Assembly (NCBI GenBank): GCA_009192285.1
Contig: WBVU01000004.1
Location: forward strand, 62,001-126,000
Source of the DNA: Morchella semilibera
Lineage: Eukaryota; Ascomycota; Pezizomycetes; Pezizales; Morchellaceae
Length of the DNA: 64,000 nt
Direction: 5' to 3'
Position numbers and translations under genes: made by a program
The notes under the pieces: model-generated
Told to the model about the DNA's origin: nothing
The model's input: only the letters and a program-made list of their open reading frames with translations
Database searches by the model: none
Shown: piece by piece, positions 11,669 to 23,073 of the stretch
How the letters are laid out: each line of letters opens with the position of its first letter
How positions within the stretch are numbered: the first letter of the stretch is position 1

Positions 11669-13647
11669 GATCCCCGTGGAGAAAAGTAGGTAAGTGATAT
11701 CCTAATAAGTTAGTTAAGATGGTGAAATCACGTTAAACTTGGGACAGATGCAAGTCTTATATACTTTTTGTTCGGAGCCCCGACCCTCTCTCCTCCCCTC
11801 TGCTATTCCCCCAGGTTCTCATCATTTATCCCTCGGGCTGTCGAGACATGATTCCGGTTTGGAGTGTAGGTACATGTGGTCCAGTCACTTTGCCATTCAA
11901 CAGATGATCAAGTTACAGAGGAAAAGGCTGCTCCGCCCGTGTAAAACTACCTCTTTGAGAGGGATAGAGGTTAATAATAATTTATCGACATTTAGTATAT
12001 AGGTACTACTCGCAATTCCATAGCGTTTTTGAACACGGGTGTACATGTAGGGGTAGGTCTGTAGACACTGTCTGCAAACTTACCCCTACACCCGTAGAGT
12101 AGGACGAGAATACAACCAAGGGTGGTGTGGTAGTAACCGTCAGTATTAGTATTTTCATTCCTAAACTTGAAAATTTAGCAAGTATGGCATGTGTTTACTA
12201 CATGTATGTATCCCTATCCTAGCATCGCTTAAACGTTTGAGTACCGGGAGAGACCCGGATAATTCCCCGGTTTCCACTACATACTTGAATTGAATTAAAG
12301 CACACCATGGCCACCGTACCAAAAATCAAACAAGTTTTAAAATTCATTATCCGCCGATTTTTTGAAGCCTTCTAGGTATACCCATATGCTATACATATTC
12401 GTAGTTTTATTTTTTGCGTCCCCAAACTAGACTGGGCCTGCATAAGATTTTTGTGGTATGATGCAGACCCTGTCCAGTTCGGAAAAATTAGAAAAGTACT
12501 ACGACTGACAGTTGTAGATTATTGCGCGGGTTTCCGGACTACTATTTATCCGTGATTTCAAATGCAAAGGCGCAAGAGGATCTTCAGTTGGCGCCAAAGC
12601 CATCACATTTGTAATAATCTATCTTCGGACGTCGACCTCCATTGTCTGCTTATTGATCATCTGCGAGAGTCATTCTAAATTCCCATGTTTAATAATATGA
12701 ATATATGCTTTGCTTGACTCTTATAGTGCTACATCTACTTTGTAGGTAAATGCAGGTTACATGGATCATTAATTATAAGTTTCTATTGAATTTATGATTA
12801 TGTAGCTACGTACTACGTAGCTACATGTACTTAGGCCTCAGTCCTCCTTTAAATTTAAACCTTCCCCTTCATGATCATATGCATATATATCATGATATCA
12901 TCACCGTACCGGCTATTCTTCCCGCTTCACAACAATTAAACCTTTTTACGACTACGCTTAATTAAATACAATGTGAGTGAGATCGACTATAAACAGGGCC
13001 CCGAGCAGGCATTGCAACCTGTCAACTTAAATTTAGGGCCGTTTATACCCTAAAGTATATACGGGTCCGGGTGAGCATTGATACTGCCAATTTTGTGATC
13101 ATAGAATACATAGCTTATAAATCAAGTCGATATATGTAGCCTGAGGCGAAATGTACTCCCCATTAACCTGGTACTCAAGATTTCTCCTTATCCTTAATTA
13201 AATAGCGAGGGGTACATACAATTTACCCACCATATCCTTAAGCATGCGAAATTAAGCTAGCTAGTACAGTTACACGCGGAGATTTTGTGTACAATGAACA
13301 GTTAGAGAGCTGCTTTTATATTTAGCTAACCTTTAAATTATCGATAATTATATACACAAACCTACATGTACATACCTACATGTACTTAGTTAAGCATCTT
13401 ATTCATGGAGTAGCATTTCCACGTGATCGTGATTTTCTTTTTGATTCAACATGCCTGGACGTACTACTAATCACAACTCAGGGCCCGCACGATAAGTGAA
13501 GTGATAAACCTACAAAGTAGCTATTAAGCTTAAAGGCCGGAACCCTTCTAGGCGGAGTGATCCACTACAGGCGCCTCGGCACCCGCCCCCGTTTACGCAT
13601 TGCTCCATATTTTTACAATTAAACGATTGTACAAGCAAGCTGGTGTA
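11669..13647. other. Gene-free AT-rich intergenic with two hairpins
   Basis: About 2 kb with no credible open frame. It includes an imperfect hairpin at about 12034-12096 (arms around GGGGTA and TACCCC). A second lies at 12425-12479, with 19-base arms AACTAGACTGGGCCTGCAT and its imperfect complement. Several TACATGTA palindromes occur, for example near 12199, 12822 and 13363. The carboxylesterase promoter should lie in the first few hundred bases. Confidence 0.5.
12425..12479. repeat. Imperfect inverted repeat (hairpin)
   Basis: Left arm AACTAGACTGGGCCTGCAT and right arm ATGCAGACCCTGTCCAGTT pair with about four mismatches over 19 bases, leaving a loop of about 17 bases. Too short to call a transposon; no second copy was noticed in the window. 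Confidence 0.5.
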
Positions 13648-13817
13648 TCCCTTAGTCTGTCGATGCTGACCCCCCTACACACACAATAGAGGAATCAAAT
13701 TTTGTATGGAAGATCTATTATTTGATAAGGAAGATAGCGGGATCTGTTAGTAAAGCCACATAAAATTTGCCCCTACTGGCCATGGGGGGGTCAGCATTTT
13801 ACTGACAGACCAAGGGA
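13648..13817. mobile_element. MITE family A, copy 1 (Tc1/mariner-like non-autonomous DNA element)
   Basis: A 170-bp element bounded by inverted ends. The left begins CCCTTAGTCTGTC then GATGCTGACCCCCC; the right ends GGGGTCAGCATTTTACTGACAG then ACCAAGGGA (read in two parts). It is flanked by TA on both sides, which matches a Tc1/mariner target duplication. It has no coding capacity. A second, oppositely oriented copy at about 19815-19945 shares the interior (GGAAGATCTATTATTTGATA) as well as the ends, so this is a dispersed family and not a chance hairpin. Confidence 0.85.
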
Positions 13818-14230
13818 TAAAGGCCTTCGATCTTAGCCACCACATCTTATAATATGTGCATGTGGTGGAGAATTGCACACTAGTCATCATTCTATGCGAG
13901 ATTGAGTCGTGTATCTTTCGCTATATTCTCCTTTGGGGCATTTCTCCCTTAATAAGTAATGATCAATCATGTCATCTCAGCCCACCTATTTCTATTGATT
14001 CATAATTAAATAGGGTAGCTACTTGAACTATAAGGGAATATGTATTGGTAGTACCTCCTATTGTAATAATGTCGGTCATACATACATGTATATTCCCCTA
14101 CCCCACACCACACCAAGTGCCGAGAGGATGTGCGGGAGAGAGGGGGAGTCCTGGAGGAGTGGTGGTTCAATTAGACGAATATAAGCTTAACTTACATTAC
14201 ACCCCCTCTATTAATATTAGCTTAGGCTTA

Positions 14231-14353
14231 GGGTCCGTTTGGCAACTAGACAAAACAGGGTTTCCAAGTATCAAGGCCTAGCAAAAAAATGGTTGAAACG
14301 GAGTTTACAGGGGTGTAAACTCCGCTTTGGCCTGTTGCCAAATGGGTGGGACC
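14231..14353. mobile_element. MITE-like element B with inverted ends GGTCC...GTTTGGCAAC
   Basis: About 123 bp. The left end reads GGGTCCGTTTGGCAAC; the right end reads GTTGCCAAATGGGTGGGACC, its inverted complement apart from a short insertion. A second perfect inner hairpin (GGAGTTTAC / GTAAACTCC) lies at about 14299-14323. The end sequence resembles hAT-type non-autonomous elements. No clear target duplication is visible and no other copy was noticed, so family assignment is tentative. Confidence 0.6.
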
Positions 14354-14885
14354 TAGTAGTTCTATATATATATAGTACTAGGACATAAATTTTGGTAGAT
14401 TACACCTTTTACAGCCAAAGTAGCCATGTTTAGCAATCTAAACCAACCACTCAGTTTTGGACAAGGAATTCTATCACTTAAGAGGACATTAGAAATTATC
14501 TCAAGATGGAGCTCAGAGAATTCTAGAATTTTGAGCCCACTTTCCAGGTGTGTGTGATGTGTTTTTCAAGATGGTCTTTCAAGGATTTCTGATTTTGTAT
14601 GGTGTTCCCATACAAATTTTGCATTGCAACGGCCAATAAAAACTACCAAAACTTCTGTACCCCGACTGTATACATGTATATATGACCTCTGGCTAGCGAT
14701 CTATAATAAACATCAAGGACATGTACTGGGATTTGTCTTGATCTATCATGATACAAGTAAGGAGTTATCTAAGAGTCTATGTTGGACAGATATGGTTATG
14801 TTCGCTTGTAGAGGACTACTTGATTTTAGTAGGGGCCGACCTATAGTTATCGAAGATTGACGTCATGGGTCATCACTCGTGTCCA

Positions 14886-15162
14886 CTGTACCCCGGGGGT
14901 CCTCAAAGTGATGATTGATCGATTGATACTTCATATATATATCAAAGTGATGTAACGGCGACTAACTTCGTAGCTATTGGCTACCATACCCAAAGGTTGG
15001 GAAGTGATTCATATATGTCGGATTGCATCAGGCGGATCTATATAATAATAGTAAATGGAAATACAAATGGAAGAAATTGACTGGGTCTAGTTTTGATGGT
15101 GGTCGCGACACCAGAATATTGAGCTCGTTGCATCACTTCAATTAAGGACCCCCGGGGTACAG
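14886..15162. mobile_element. MITE-like element C with 18-bp inverted repeats
   Basis: A 277-bp segment bounded by CTGTACCCCGGGGGTCCT on the left and its exact inverted complement on the right. The similarity continues inward as AAGTGATG after a small gap. No coding capacity. No convincing target duplication is seen. A looser outer inverted pair (GGCCAATAAAA near 14632 and its complement near 15195) surrounds it, which may mean a larger or nested element. Confidence 0.7.
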
Positions 15163-16101
15163 AAAGATATACTCACCCGACTTCGTCTTTTATTGGCCGA
15201 GTGATCATCCATGATAGACCCCCCTACAAATCCAAATTCATATCCGCCCGGGACTAAGATAGGCTAAGGAACCTTTTCAAATTGGGTTAGACCAGGCCCC
15301 TCTAGCCCGCGCACTCTAACGTCCTCTTTCCGGTTCGAACTGGCGGCATCAAACTCATGGGCAATCCTGCCCCTATAAAATCTTCTGATTGATTGGCCAC
15401 CCAATATATATAATACTACCATTACTTTCCTATGTTTATCCTCTTGGATGGAGCAGATCTAGATGAAACATCGACCCGCTTCGCGATAGTCAAAGTATGA
15501 CGACCCGGAAATGGGCCTACCATGGGGATTCCTGAATCCCCTAACACCAATTCCTGACTCTAACAATCATCGGATGCCACAAGTAATTATAAGCGAGCAT
15601 TAGTGTTGGTAAGACTTGTATAGGACGGGCAATCATTACTCTACATTAGCCACAATGGGGTTGAAAGAAATTCTATCAATGTCAACCCAAGTGGATCAAA
15701 GGTTTCGTTGAAGTTTCCACCTTTGTAGATAGTTTAGTCCCTTACCGTCGGCAGTAAGCCATATGTATATGTAATAGCAAAACGTCTAAATGTAGTCACT
15801 ATACGTACTGATCTTTCGCGTGGTTTAGCAGTGCTTTGCATAAATGGTGATAGTTGGGATATAACTAGTTACGTGTACGTACTTTTTTTTTTCTTTTATA
15901 CGAAACCACCCCAATCTTATATTGGAACATATGCGAGTGGTGGACTTCAAAACGTACATTTACCCTCTCAACTACCCATCAAGGCTACACGTACCATATA
16001 ATATATATCTACCAGAAAGGTTTAACATATTTGCAAATTCATTATCACCTCATAATAAGTAGCTCTATAGTCTACATGTACATAACCGGTTCATAAATTG
16101 C
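15163..16101. other. Intergenic 3' of the JEN-type transporter
   Basis: About 940 bases without a gene. AT-rich, with TACATGTA near 16075. Nothing else recognised. Confidence 0.4.
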
Positions 16102-17751
16102 TCAAACAGGAACTCTTCTCCCTTCATCTTCCACTGCCCCAGCCTTCTCATCCTCCCACTCTGCCTTCCTATCAACAACATCCCCCGCAATCGTACTCTC
16201 GGCCATATCCCTACCCAAGGCCTCAGGTCCAATGAATGTCAATACAATCACATAGGCAAAGACGCAGCCCATGAAGATTGCCATGACCAATCCATAGTTG
16301 TATCTAGCAGTGGTCCCCTCGCCAGAAAGTCTGAACCTCTCGCCCATAGTCGCCTCGATGGTCGAGGATGCCGACGAGACAAGGTTACCAAGTTGGTACG
16401 CAGTACCGACGATGGTAGTTCTGGCTGCCGCGGGGGAGAGCTCGACGAGGTGGATGGGAATAACGCCCCAGGCGCCCTGAACGAAGAACTGTTCTGCAAA
16501 GGCGGCGCCCATGACGCCATTATTCCTGATAAAACAATAAGGATAGAGCAGGGCACCGCCACCGATGCAGGCAACAATGATGGAAAGGCGGCGACCGAAC
16601 ATTTGAGATGAGTAGCCGATGAGTGTACCACCAAGCATCGCCCCGAGGTTAGCAACTACCTGGGTTACGGTAACTTTATTGTTGTTGAATTCGAGTTGGT
16701 TCTCTAACATGGTGGGGTAGAGATCTTGGGAGCCGTGGGACTATTCATGATGACGTTAGTACAAATCCACCTGAAGCTGCGCTATAGGGAAATGCGTAAT
16801 TACCATAAAATTGAAACCGGCCATCAGCAAAACCATGTAAATCAATAACAACCAATGTTTTTTCAAGCCAATCTTGGCCTCTTTCCACATTACTCTCTCA
16901 ATCCCTTCTACACCCTCTGCTCTCTCCTCCTTCAAAGCCTTGCGCTCCAGGTACGAGTTGGTCTCTGGCAGATACAACCTGAAGAGAATGATCAACAACG
17001 GCGGGCATGCACCGAACCAGAAAAGCGGGCGCCATCCGTGAGGAGTAGTGTTGACAAGTCCACGGGCGAAGACTGTGGCGAGAAGGTAGCCGAATGCGTA
17101 GCCCTGTTGAAGCATTCCAGAGAGAATACCACGGGCCTCAATAGGCGCGTCTTCGAGGGCTGTTGCGGCGCAATTTCCGTAGATTCCACCCATAGCAATT
17201 CCGAACAGCGCACGTACACCGAGGAATTGCTTATAGCTGCAGGAAAGATTGGTCAACATAAATTCACAGGTATCAGATATTTTAGATAGGACTTACGTCT
17301 GACAGAAACCAGTCCCCAGCTCTAGGATAATGAAGAGAACATTATTAATTATGAAAGGCCATTTGCGGCCCCACTTGTCGGCAGCCAAACCGAAAGTTAT
17401 AGCACCAATCGAACGCAGCATCAGAACTAAGGTTATGCCCCATGTAATATCAGCTCTGGTTTTTCCAAAGTCTTCTGCCAAAGATGTGACAGTCAAAGAG
17501 ACAGTGAAGAAATCAAATGCATCCCTATATATATTATCATTACACGTCAGTAATGGAAACCATGTTATACCAAGCAAGCCATATATAGGGGTTAATCACC
17601 AAGTCCAACCAGCGAACGCGACAAGAAAGAATTGCCATTGTCTCCAGTTCAACGACCTCAAGGTAGTGAATGGATTTGGAGGGACATGGCCTGGCGGCTT
17701 GAGAGTGGTGACTCTAGTCGCAAGGTATCTTCCCACGCTCATTTTTGCCAT
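16102..17751 (-). CDS. JEN-type monocarboxylate/proton symporter (MFS)
   Basis: A plasma-membrane transporter for lactate, acetate, pyruvate or other short carboxylates, coupled to protons. Four in-phase exons on the minus strand: 17751-17600, 17524-17297, 17236-16804 and 16740-16102. They give 483 residues, the normal MFS length, with about 12 hydrophobic segments. The diagnostic JEN signature, an N-x2-S-H-x-S-Q-D-x3-T motif, is formed across the last intron (FNFM then SHGSQDLYPTM). TM1 is marked by WDAFDFFTVSLT across intron 1, and the MFS loop is ADKWGRKWP. The C-terminal tail is charged and cytosolic. Substrate (mono- or dicarboxylate) cannot be decided by eye. In yeasts JEN genes are glucose-repressed; nothing here shows that directly. 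Confidence 0.93.
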
Positions 17752-19814
17752 ATTGAGATGTGTTATTGATCTTTCACCTGGATCGAACCCTCTGGGGAAT
17801 GGCTATAGATCCTGCAGATGAAAGTGACGAGAGGATGAAGGGAAAAAAAGAGAGGGAAACAATGGTTGTATATATATGTGTTTTTTCTTATTCTTGTCTA
17901 AGTGCTGACAGGATGTGAGACAAATGAGGTATATTCACTCTGGAGTGATCTGCAAAATATGCAATGCGTATTCCTGATAAGACGCACGAGCTGGGGGTGG
18001 TGGGGACTGATGATAATTAGTTAAGGCAGGTAGCTATGTAGTAACACCTACATAAGCTAGCTAGCACACCACAAACAAAGAAGCCTACCTATATCTAAGG
18101 AATTATGCTTTCGCAACAGTTCAACTGACCCGGTCACTCTCGCGGAGAATCGGAGGAAATTCAAAGCTACGCTACCCAACCTCGCTAACCACCCATAAAA
18201 GATCTGAAACCGGTGAGCAATAGCCGAGCTACACTGTACAGTAAGTGGGTGGGGTTCTATAAATCACGGTTCATATAGACGTACGTACAGGTGAAATAAA
18301 GTGTAGATATGGGAACGGGGGTGCAGGAGGTAGAATCCCAGACAGTGCGTGCCCCTCTTAATTGTTGGATTATTATTTTCTTATTTGTTCCATAGGGTAA
18401 GGATTACGCAACAGCATAAAAGACTTTATTTTCTCTGATTAGAGAGGAGTGGCGGCAGTGGGGAAAGGTCCGTAGCGCATCAATGTGGAGAATTCCCCCA
18501 TGGGCGAGTAGTATGTAGTCAAAGAGTATTTGATCTGCACAACTAGCTTACTATGTAGTATGTTCATTCATTGGTAATATTTGAGAAATGTGAAATCTCT
18601 CCCGAACGGACATTGGGTAAGAATCGTATCCTGGTAGTAAGTTAACTCTAGTAAGAAAACGGCATATGTTGCGGTGTGAATATCAAGAATCCCCTCTCAG
18701 CTGCATAACCATTCCCTCTCCCTCCTCCACATTCACTTCATTTTAGATAGTAGATAAATATTCTCTGTGGTATTATCCATCCGAGAATAAAAAACGGGAC
18801 CTGTAAAGAAGCTGGGGGGGGGGGGGGACGGAGAATACACCGACCAGTTCAAATCTGATACCCTGAGTTAATAGGTGAGCATGTATGTATCTACAATGGT
18901 AAATAGCAGTCTTAGGTCTACGTACTCGAATACGTCCACACTTTTGATCGGAGACCAGACCGAGAGAGCTTGTATATAGGTACATGTAGGGTAGATAGAT
19001 GATATCCAGGGGCCCGGGCCTGGATTAGATAGATCAGTTAAATCCGCTTGCTTTCCCCGAGGTAAAGCTCCGCGTGTGTCCGGTGTCGGATGGATAGGAT
19101 GGATTAGTTGCAGGTTCCTATGCAGGTGACAGGTGAGTTTTTTTTTTTCCCTTTTGTCGGAGATTTTTAAATTTTTTTGAACGATAAGTAAACCAAAACC
19201 TTGCTACTGACCAATTCCGAACCTCGCGCGTAAGGACTTGGATTATATTGCCAAGATATTTGCCAAGACGGCAAAAAAGATGGGGCCCGGTTCTCGAGGC
19301 TTGTTTTGTGGTGGCGTATGCGGTGCCGTTCGATCCGAGACGGGTACAACGCAGCCCAGCGTTGGCAGTAAAGCTTAGTTATGACGTTCCTCCGAGTCCC
19401 CACTCCCCCCCCCTTTACAAAACTTCAACCTTCAAAAACTCAGGAATTCGTTTTGCCAACGCCAAATTGCGAAACCTAGTCCACAACACCACTACATATT
19501 CATACCTAGATATCTATATGCTTAATGATCTAGCGATCGGGAACGGGAACTTGTACTCTAGGTGATTTTTTTATGGTTATCTATTCAAATGGCCCCTTCG
19601 AATCGACTTCCCCCCATGGCTAGTTCCCTGTGGAATTCAGGGAACAAATCGTGATCACAAATCATCAGACTCGGAGTTCTCATCGTGCTATTAAAATCAG
19701 CATCGAACTTTAAATTTCCCATCTCACCGCCAGTATGTCTCTAGTGGTGCTACATATGTCGATCACAATACTTGTCTTTAGTTCGGTTTTGTTAATTCCG
19801 CGTGTGAATGGAAG
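17752..19814. other. Intergenic upstream of the JEN-type transporter
   Basis: About 2 kb without a credible gene. It contains a G run of about 13 near 18813-18826, poly-T runs near 19139-19150, and scattered TACATGTA motifs (near 18980). The transporter promoter should lie within 17752-18300. Confidence 0.45.
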
Positions 19815-19945
19815 TCCTGTCAGTAAAATGCTGACCCCCCCCAAGAAGAGCTAACAGATCCCGTTATCTCCCTTATCAAATAATAGATCTTCCATACAAA
19901 TTTAATTCCTCTATTATAGGGGATCAGCATTGACAGACTAAGGGA
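19815..19945. mobile_element. MITE family A, copy 2 (opposite orientation, one end eroded)
   Basis: Inverted relative to copy 1. It reads CCTGTCAGTAAAATGCTGAC at its left and GACAGACTAAGGGA at its right, followed by TA. The interior matches copy 1, for example TATCAAATAATAGATCTTCC. The left terminal bases have diverged, so a TA duplication is visible only on the right. It is about 40 bases shorter than copy 1 through an internal deletion in the GC-rich arm. Confidence 0.8.
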
Positions 19946-21678
19946 TAGCGGTATCCAAGTATTTTATTTTTCCCCTCAAGTCCACCTCCAATATTTTTAT
20001 TCTCTTCCCTTGTGATATACAGTTGTGTAGTACACAACACTATGAAACATGACCAGCTGACTACCTTTTGAGGAGAAGACCAAGGAACAAACGCACTCAT
20101 ATCTCAACCACTGAATACTTGTATCACATTCTAGCCGGAATGCTGCTTACTTTGCTGCATTGCAGCGCCAATCGAGGTAATCAAAGCATCCCAACCATCA
20201 TCTTTTGGGTCAGCTTCAGCGCAGGGTGACATCATATCACGTGGTGTGAGAAGTGAGTGAGGTTTTATGATCGGCTACAGCGCAGGCAACCTTTGATTGG
20301 ATACTGTGGTCTGTTTAGGTTTAGGCTTAAATAAATTAAATGGCCTCCCTTAAAAGCACAGCATGTTATCCGACTCTCCATATGCCATATGATATTTTTC
20401 ATTTCGATTGCCACCATGTATGCCTCCGTACAGGCAGAATTGGTTGAATGGTATGTAAACCACACTGCATGGATTTTACCAGATAAACTGTTTTGGGGCG
20501 GATAGAAACTGACTTTTGAGAGGAAAAATTTATGTAAACAGCTTTAGGGGCGCACAATCCCTAGATGAAAATATACCGGTAGTTGATAAGATGGTAGTAA
20601 TAATCTTGTTGAGACTCCTGGTCGCTGGAGAATATATATATATATTCAACGAACCAATATGAGTCCAGATCAGTTTTTACTTTTAGTCAAGCTATGGCGC
20701 TACTGAATGAATCCAAGTGATGAGTGGCTTGTGTCCCTGGGAGATTAACTCGCGTACGAACGTCAATTAATAAAGTCAGCGGCGGAGCTAGTTAATAAAG
20801 ACATGGGATAGAGCTAACTCGTTATAAACAGTGTACATGTAGTCCTCCCTTCCGTGCTTATGAAGTCTATTGGTTGATTACATACAAATCTTATGGGAAA
20901 ATTTCCGCAGTACCCCGGATCTAGAGCGGGCATATAGAATTGCTCTATATATATATATATATATACATGAATATACATGTACCCTTTTAGATAAATATTT
21001 ATAGTTCCCATCCACCACCTACAGCATAGCACTCAAGTATATTCTGAACTCAGCAGTTTTAGCTCGGGAACCCTCAACCCACGAATGGTCTTTTGATTTC
21101 TGGGGCCCTAGGTAAAAGCGCTCTTACACCACCATCAATACCATCTTTCAAACCCAAATTCTGGGGTCGGGAATAGACACGAGACTAAGAAGTTTAAATT
21201 TAGATGTTATTTCCAAACATATTCCAGGCGAACTTTCTACTATTATAGTAAGGCATAAATAGTCTTGCCAACCCCGGCCTACTTTGGTACGCCTAGCTGG
21301 TACTTTAGTATTAGCATTATCCACCGCTACTAAAGCGGGTGGGCCTGAAAATTATGTACTTAGGTGGTATGGGGGTATAAGCGTACGGGCCCCTCGCAAA
21401 GTACACATGTAAGTGTTTGTGCCTCAGGTTTCAGGTTTTGAGCATGTATCATGGCGAAATTTAGGACTACATATATTTTATGAATAAATTTGTAGTACAT
21501 TGATCGACCAATGAAGTTTGGATCACAAACAATCACTCGCAGTACCAGAACCGAGTTATCGATACATGTAGCTACCCCGCAAATATACCGCATAACACTA
21601 CATGTACATACATGTATACACATGTATGAATGCCCATGGGTTCATTTGCTTTTTGCGTTTCTGGAAGAGTTCTCGTCG
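19946..21678. other. Gene-free AT-rich intergenic
   Basis: No credible coding region. An (AT)n tract lies at about 20942-20965, and clusters of TACATGTA occur at about 20962-20980 and 21598-21627. Confidence 0.45.
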
Positions 21679-21876
21679 ACCCGCGGGCCCGTTTTATCAG
21701 TTACTTGTATTTTAGGTCTAGGCTGAAGATACCAAGCGTTCCTTTAGCTACGCTCCGTTTGTATTACCCATCACCTATTAGCACCGTAGCTACGCTTCGA
21801 TCAGTGCATGGCTTTTAACATGAAAGACTATATCGTGGCATTCAAAGTCCAAAATCTGAAAAACCGTAACTTATAA
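21679..21876 (+). repeat. 200-bp direct repeat, copy 1
   Basis: Starts ACCCGCGGGCCCG and ends ACCGTAACTTATAA. It recurs almost unchanged at 22121-22327, 442 bases downstream, in the same orientation. The flanks before and after the two copies are unrelated. No open frame of note, and no terminal inverted dinucleotide. Confidence 0.85.
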
Positions 21877-21968
21877 TCGGGGTCAACATTGACCTCCATC
21901 CGCACTGGCGCTAGCAACCTAAACTTTAAGCTCCGGGTTAAGACCTCCCGTCCCGCCATTGCAGACAA

Positions 21969-22061
21969 GCCCCGGTAGTGTAGTGGTTAGCACGCCTAGA
22001 AACTCAGCATGTAGAAGACAGAGCTGTGAGGGAGACTTGGGTTCGAATCCCAATCGAGGCA
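21969..22061 (+). other. tRNA-like sequence (possible intron-bearing tRNA, or tRNA-derived pseudogene/SINE head)
   Basis: 93 bases with a good A-box-like D arm (GTAGTGTAGTGGTTAGCAC) and a perfect B box/T arm (TTGGG, TTCGAAT, CCCAA). The acceptor stem GCCCCGG pairs with TCGAGGC with one C/A mismatch. It is followed by T6 and T7 runs as a pol III terminator. The anticodon arm does not fold properly: no U33 is in place and the middle 40 bases can be neither a standard intron nor a class II arm by eye. It lies between two 200-bp direct repeats. I therefore do not assign an amino acid. Confidence 0.45.
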
Positions 22062-22120
22062 TGATTTTTTGTTTTTTTACTGCTTCACGTCCCTTGTTTA
22101 TTATATACAGCCACCCAGCA

Positions 22121-22327
22121 ACCCGCGGGCCCGTTTTATCAGTTACTTGTATTTTAGGTCTAGCCTGAAGATACCAAGCGTTCCTTTAGCTACGCTCCGT
22201 TTGTATTACCCATCACCTATTAGCACTGTAGCTATGCTTCGATCAGATCAGTGCATGACTTTTAACATGAAAGACTACGTATATCGTGGCATTCAAAGTC
22301 CAAAATCTGAAAAACCGTAACTTATAA
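22121..22327 (+). repeat. 200-bp direct repeat, copy 2
   Basis: Near-identical to 21679-21876. Differences are a few substitutions, a GATCA duplication and a short CGTA insertion. The high identity indicates recent duplication or gene conversion. Confidence 0.85.
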
Positions 22328-23073
22328 AATTAAAGGAGGTTTGGCTATTAGAAGGGCTCCGCTCTCAATAATAACTTTGTTGATTTTTGACGCAAAAATA
22401 ATAATTCTCGCTAATATAATCAACACTACTCGATAACTTTATTTTGTAATTCTTCTTATGGTTGTCCTGACATCTCATATAGGTGTTCTAGGGGGAGTAT
22501 ATGTACATACGAATATACCATGATTACTACATGTACATGTATCGGTGATCGGAGAACGGTAAGGTAAAGCTAAGAAAGATGAGCCGAGAAAGGTCAAGTT
22601 TCAAGCTAGTAGACTAGCTGGTTGAGGATAACTTGGCATATCGATTAACTTTGAATACCACAGGTGACACGTTTTACTTTTCCCCTCATCGCAACGTAGT
22701 CCTCCAAGAAAACGTTTCTTTACCATAGAATTCGGTGAATTCACTAACAGCAGGGCTGTTACCACGATCTCTATCAAAACAGATGTACGTATCCTCCTAA
22801 GCTCTCGGTTTCAACATATTGAGTTAGTTATAAAAGCCAATTTCTTACCTCTTATTACCAGTCACACATACACATTCCTTTATAAACTTATTTCACAAAA
22901 GTATTCACCCCCGATCACATCTTTTGGGATATTTTAGACGAAAGAAAGGTAGGAAAAGACTTTGAATCTTCGCCTAGCTTGTCACCTCGAAGAACTACCG
23001 CTAAGCTCGAGTCTTCTCTGTCTCAATCCCCCACCCGTTTCTAGCTAATCATCACTTATAACCAAAGCTCACG
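22328..23073. other. Intergenic, promoter side of the small putative secreted protein
   Basis: AT-rich with TACATGTA near 22528. The last 200 bases become C/T-rich with CACA and CCCCCG stretches and end ACTTATAACCAAAGCTCACG just before the ATG, as in fungal core promoters. Confidence 0.4.

Noticed and set aside
17760-17810. B-box-like GGGTTCGATCC on the minus strand near the JEN-type gene start
   Set aside because: No cloverleaf can be formed; it lies in the 5' leader of the transporter gene.
21679-22327. Possible short LTR-type element
   Set aside because: The direct repeats lack TG...CA ends, primer-binding site and polypurine tract, so a duplication or tRNA-derived locus fits better.
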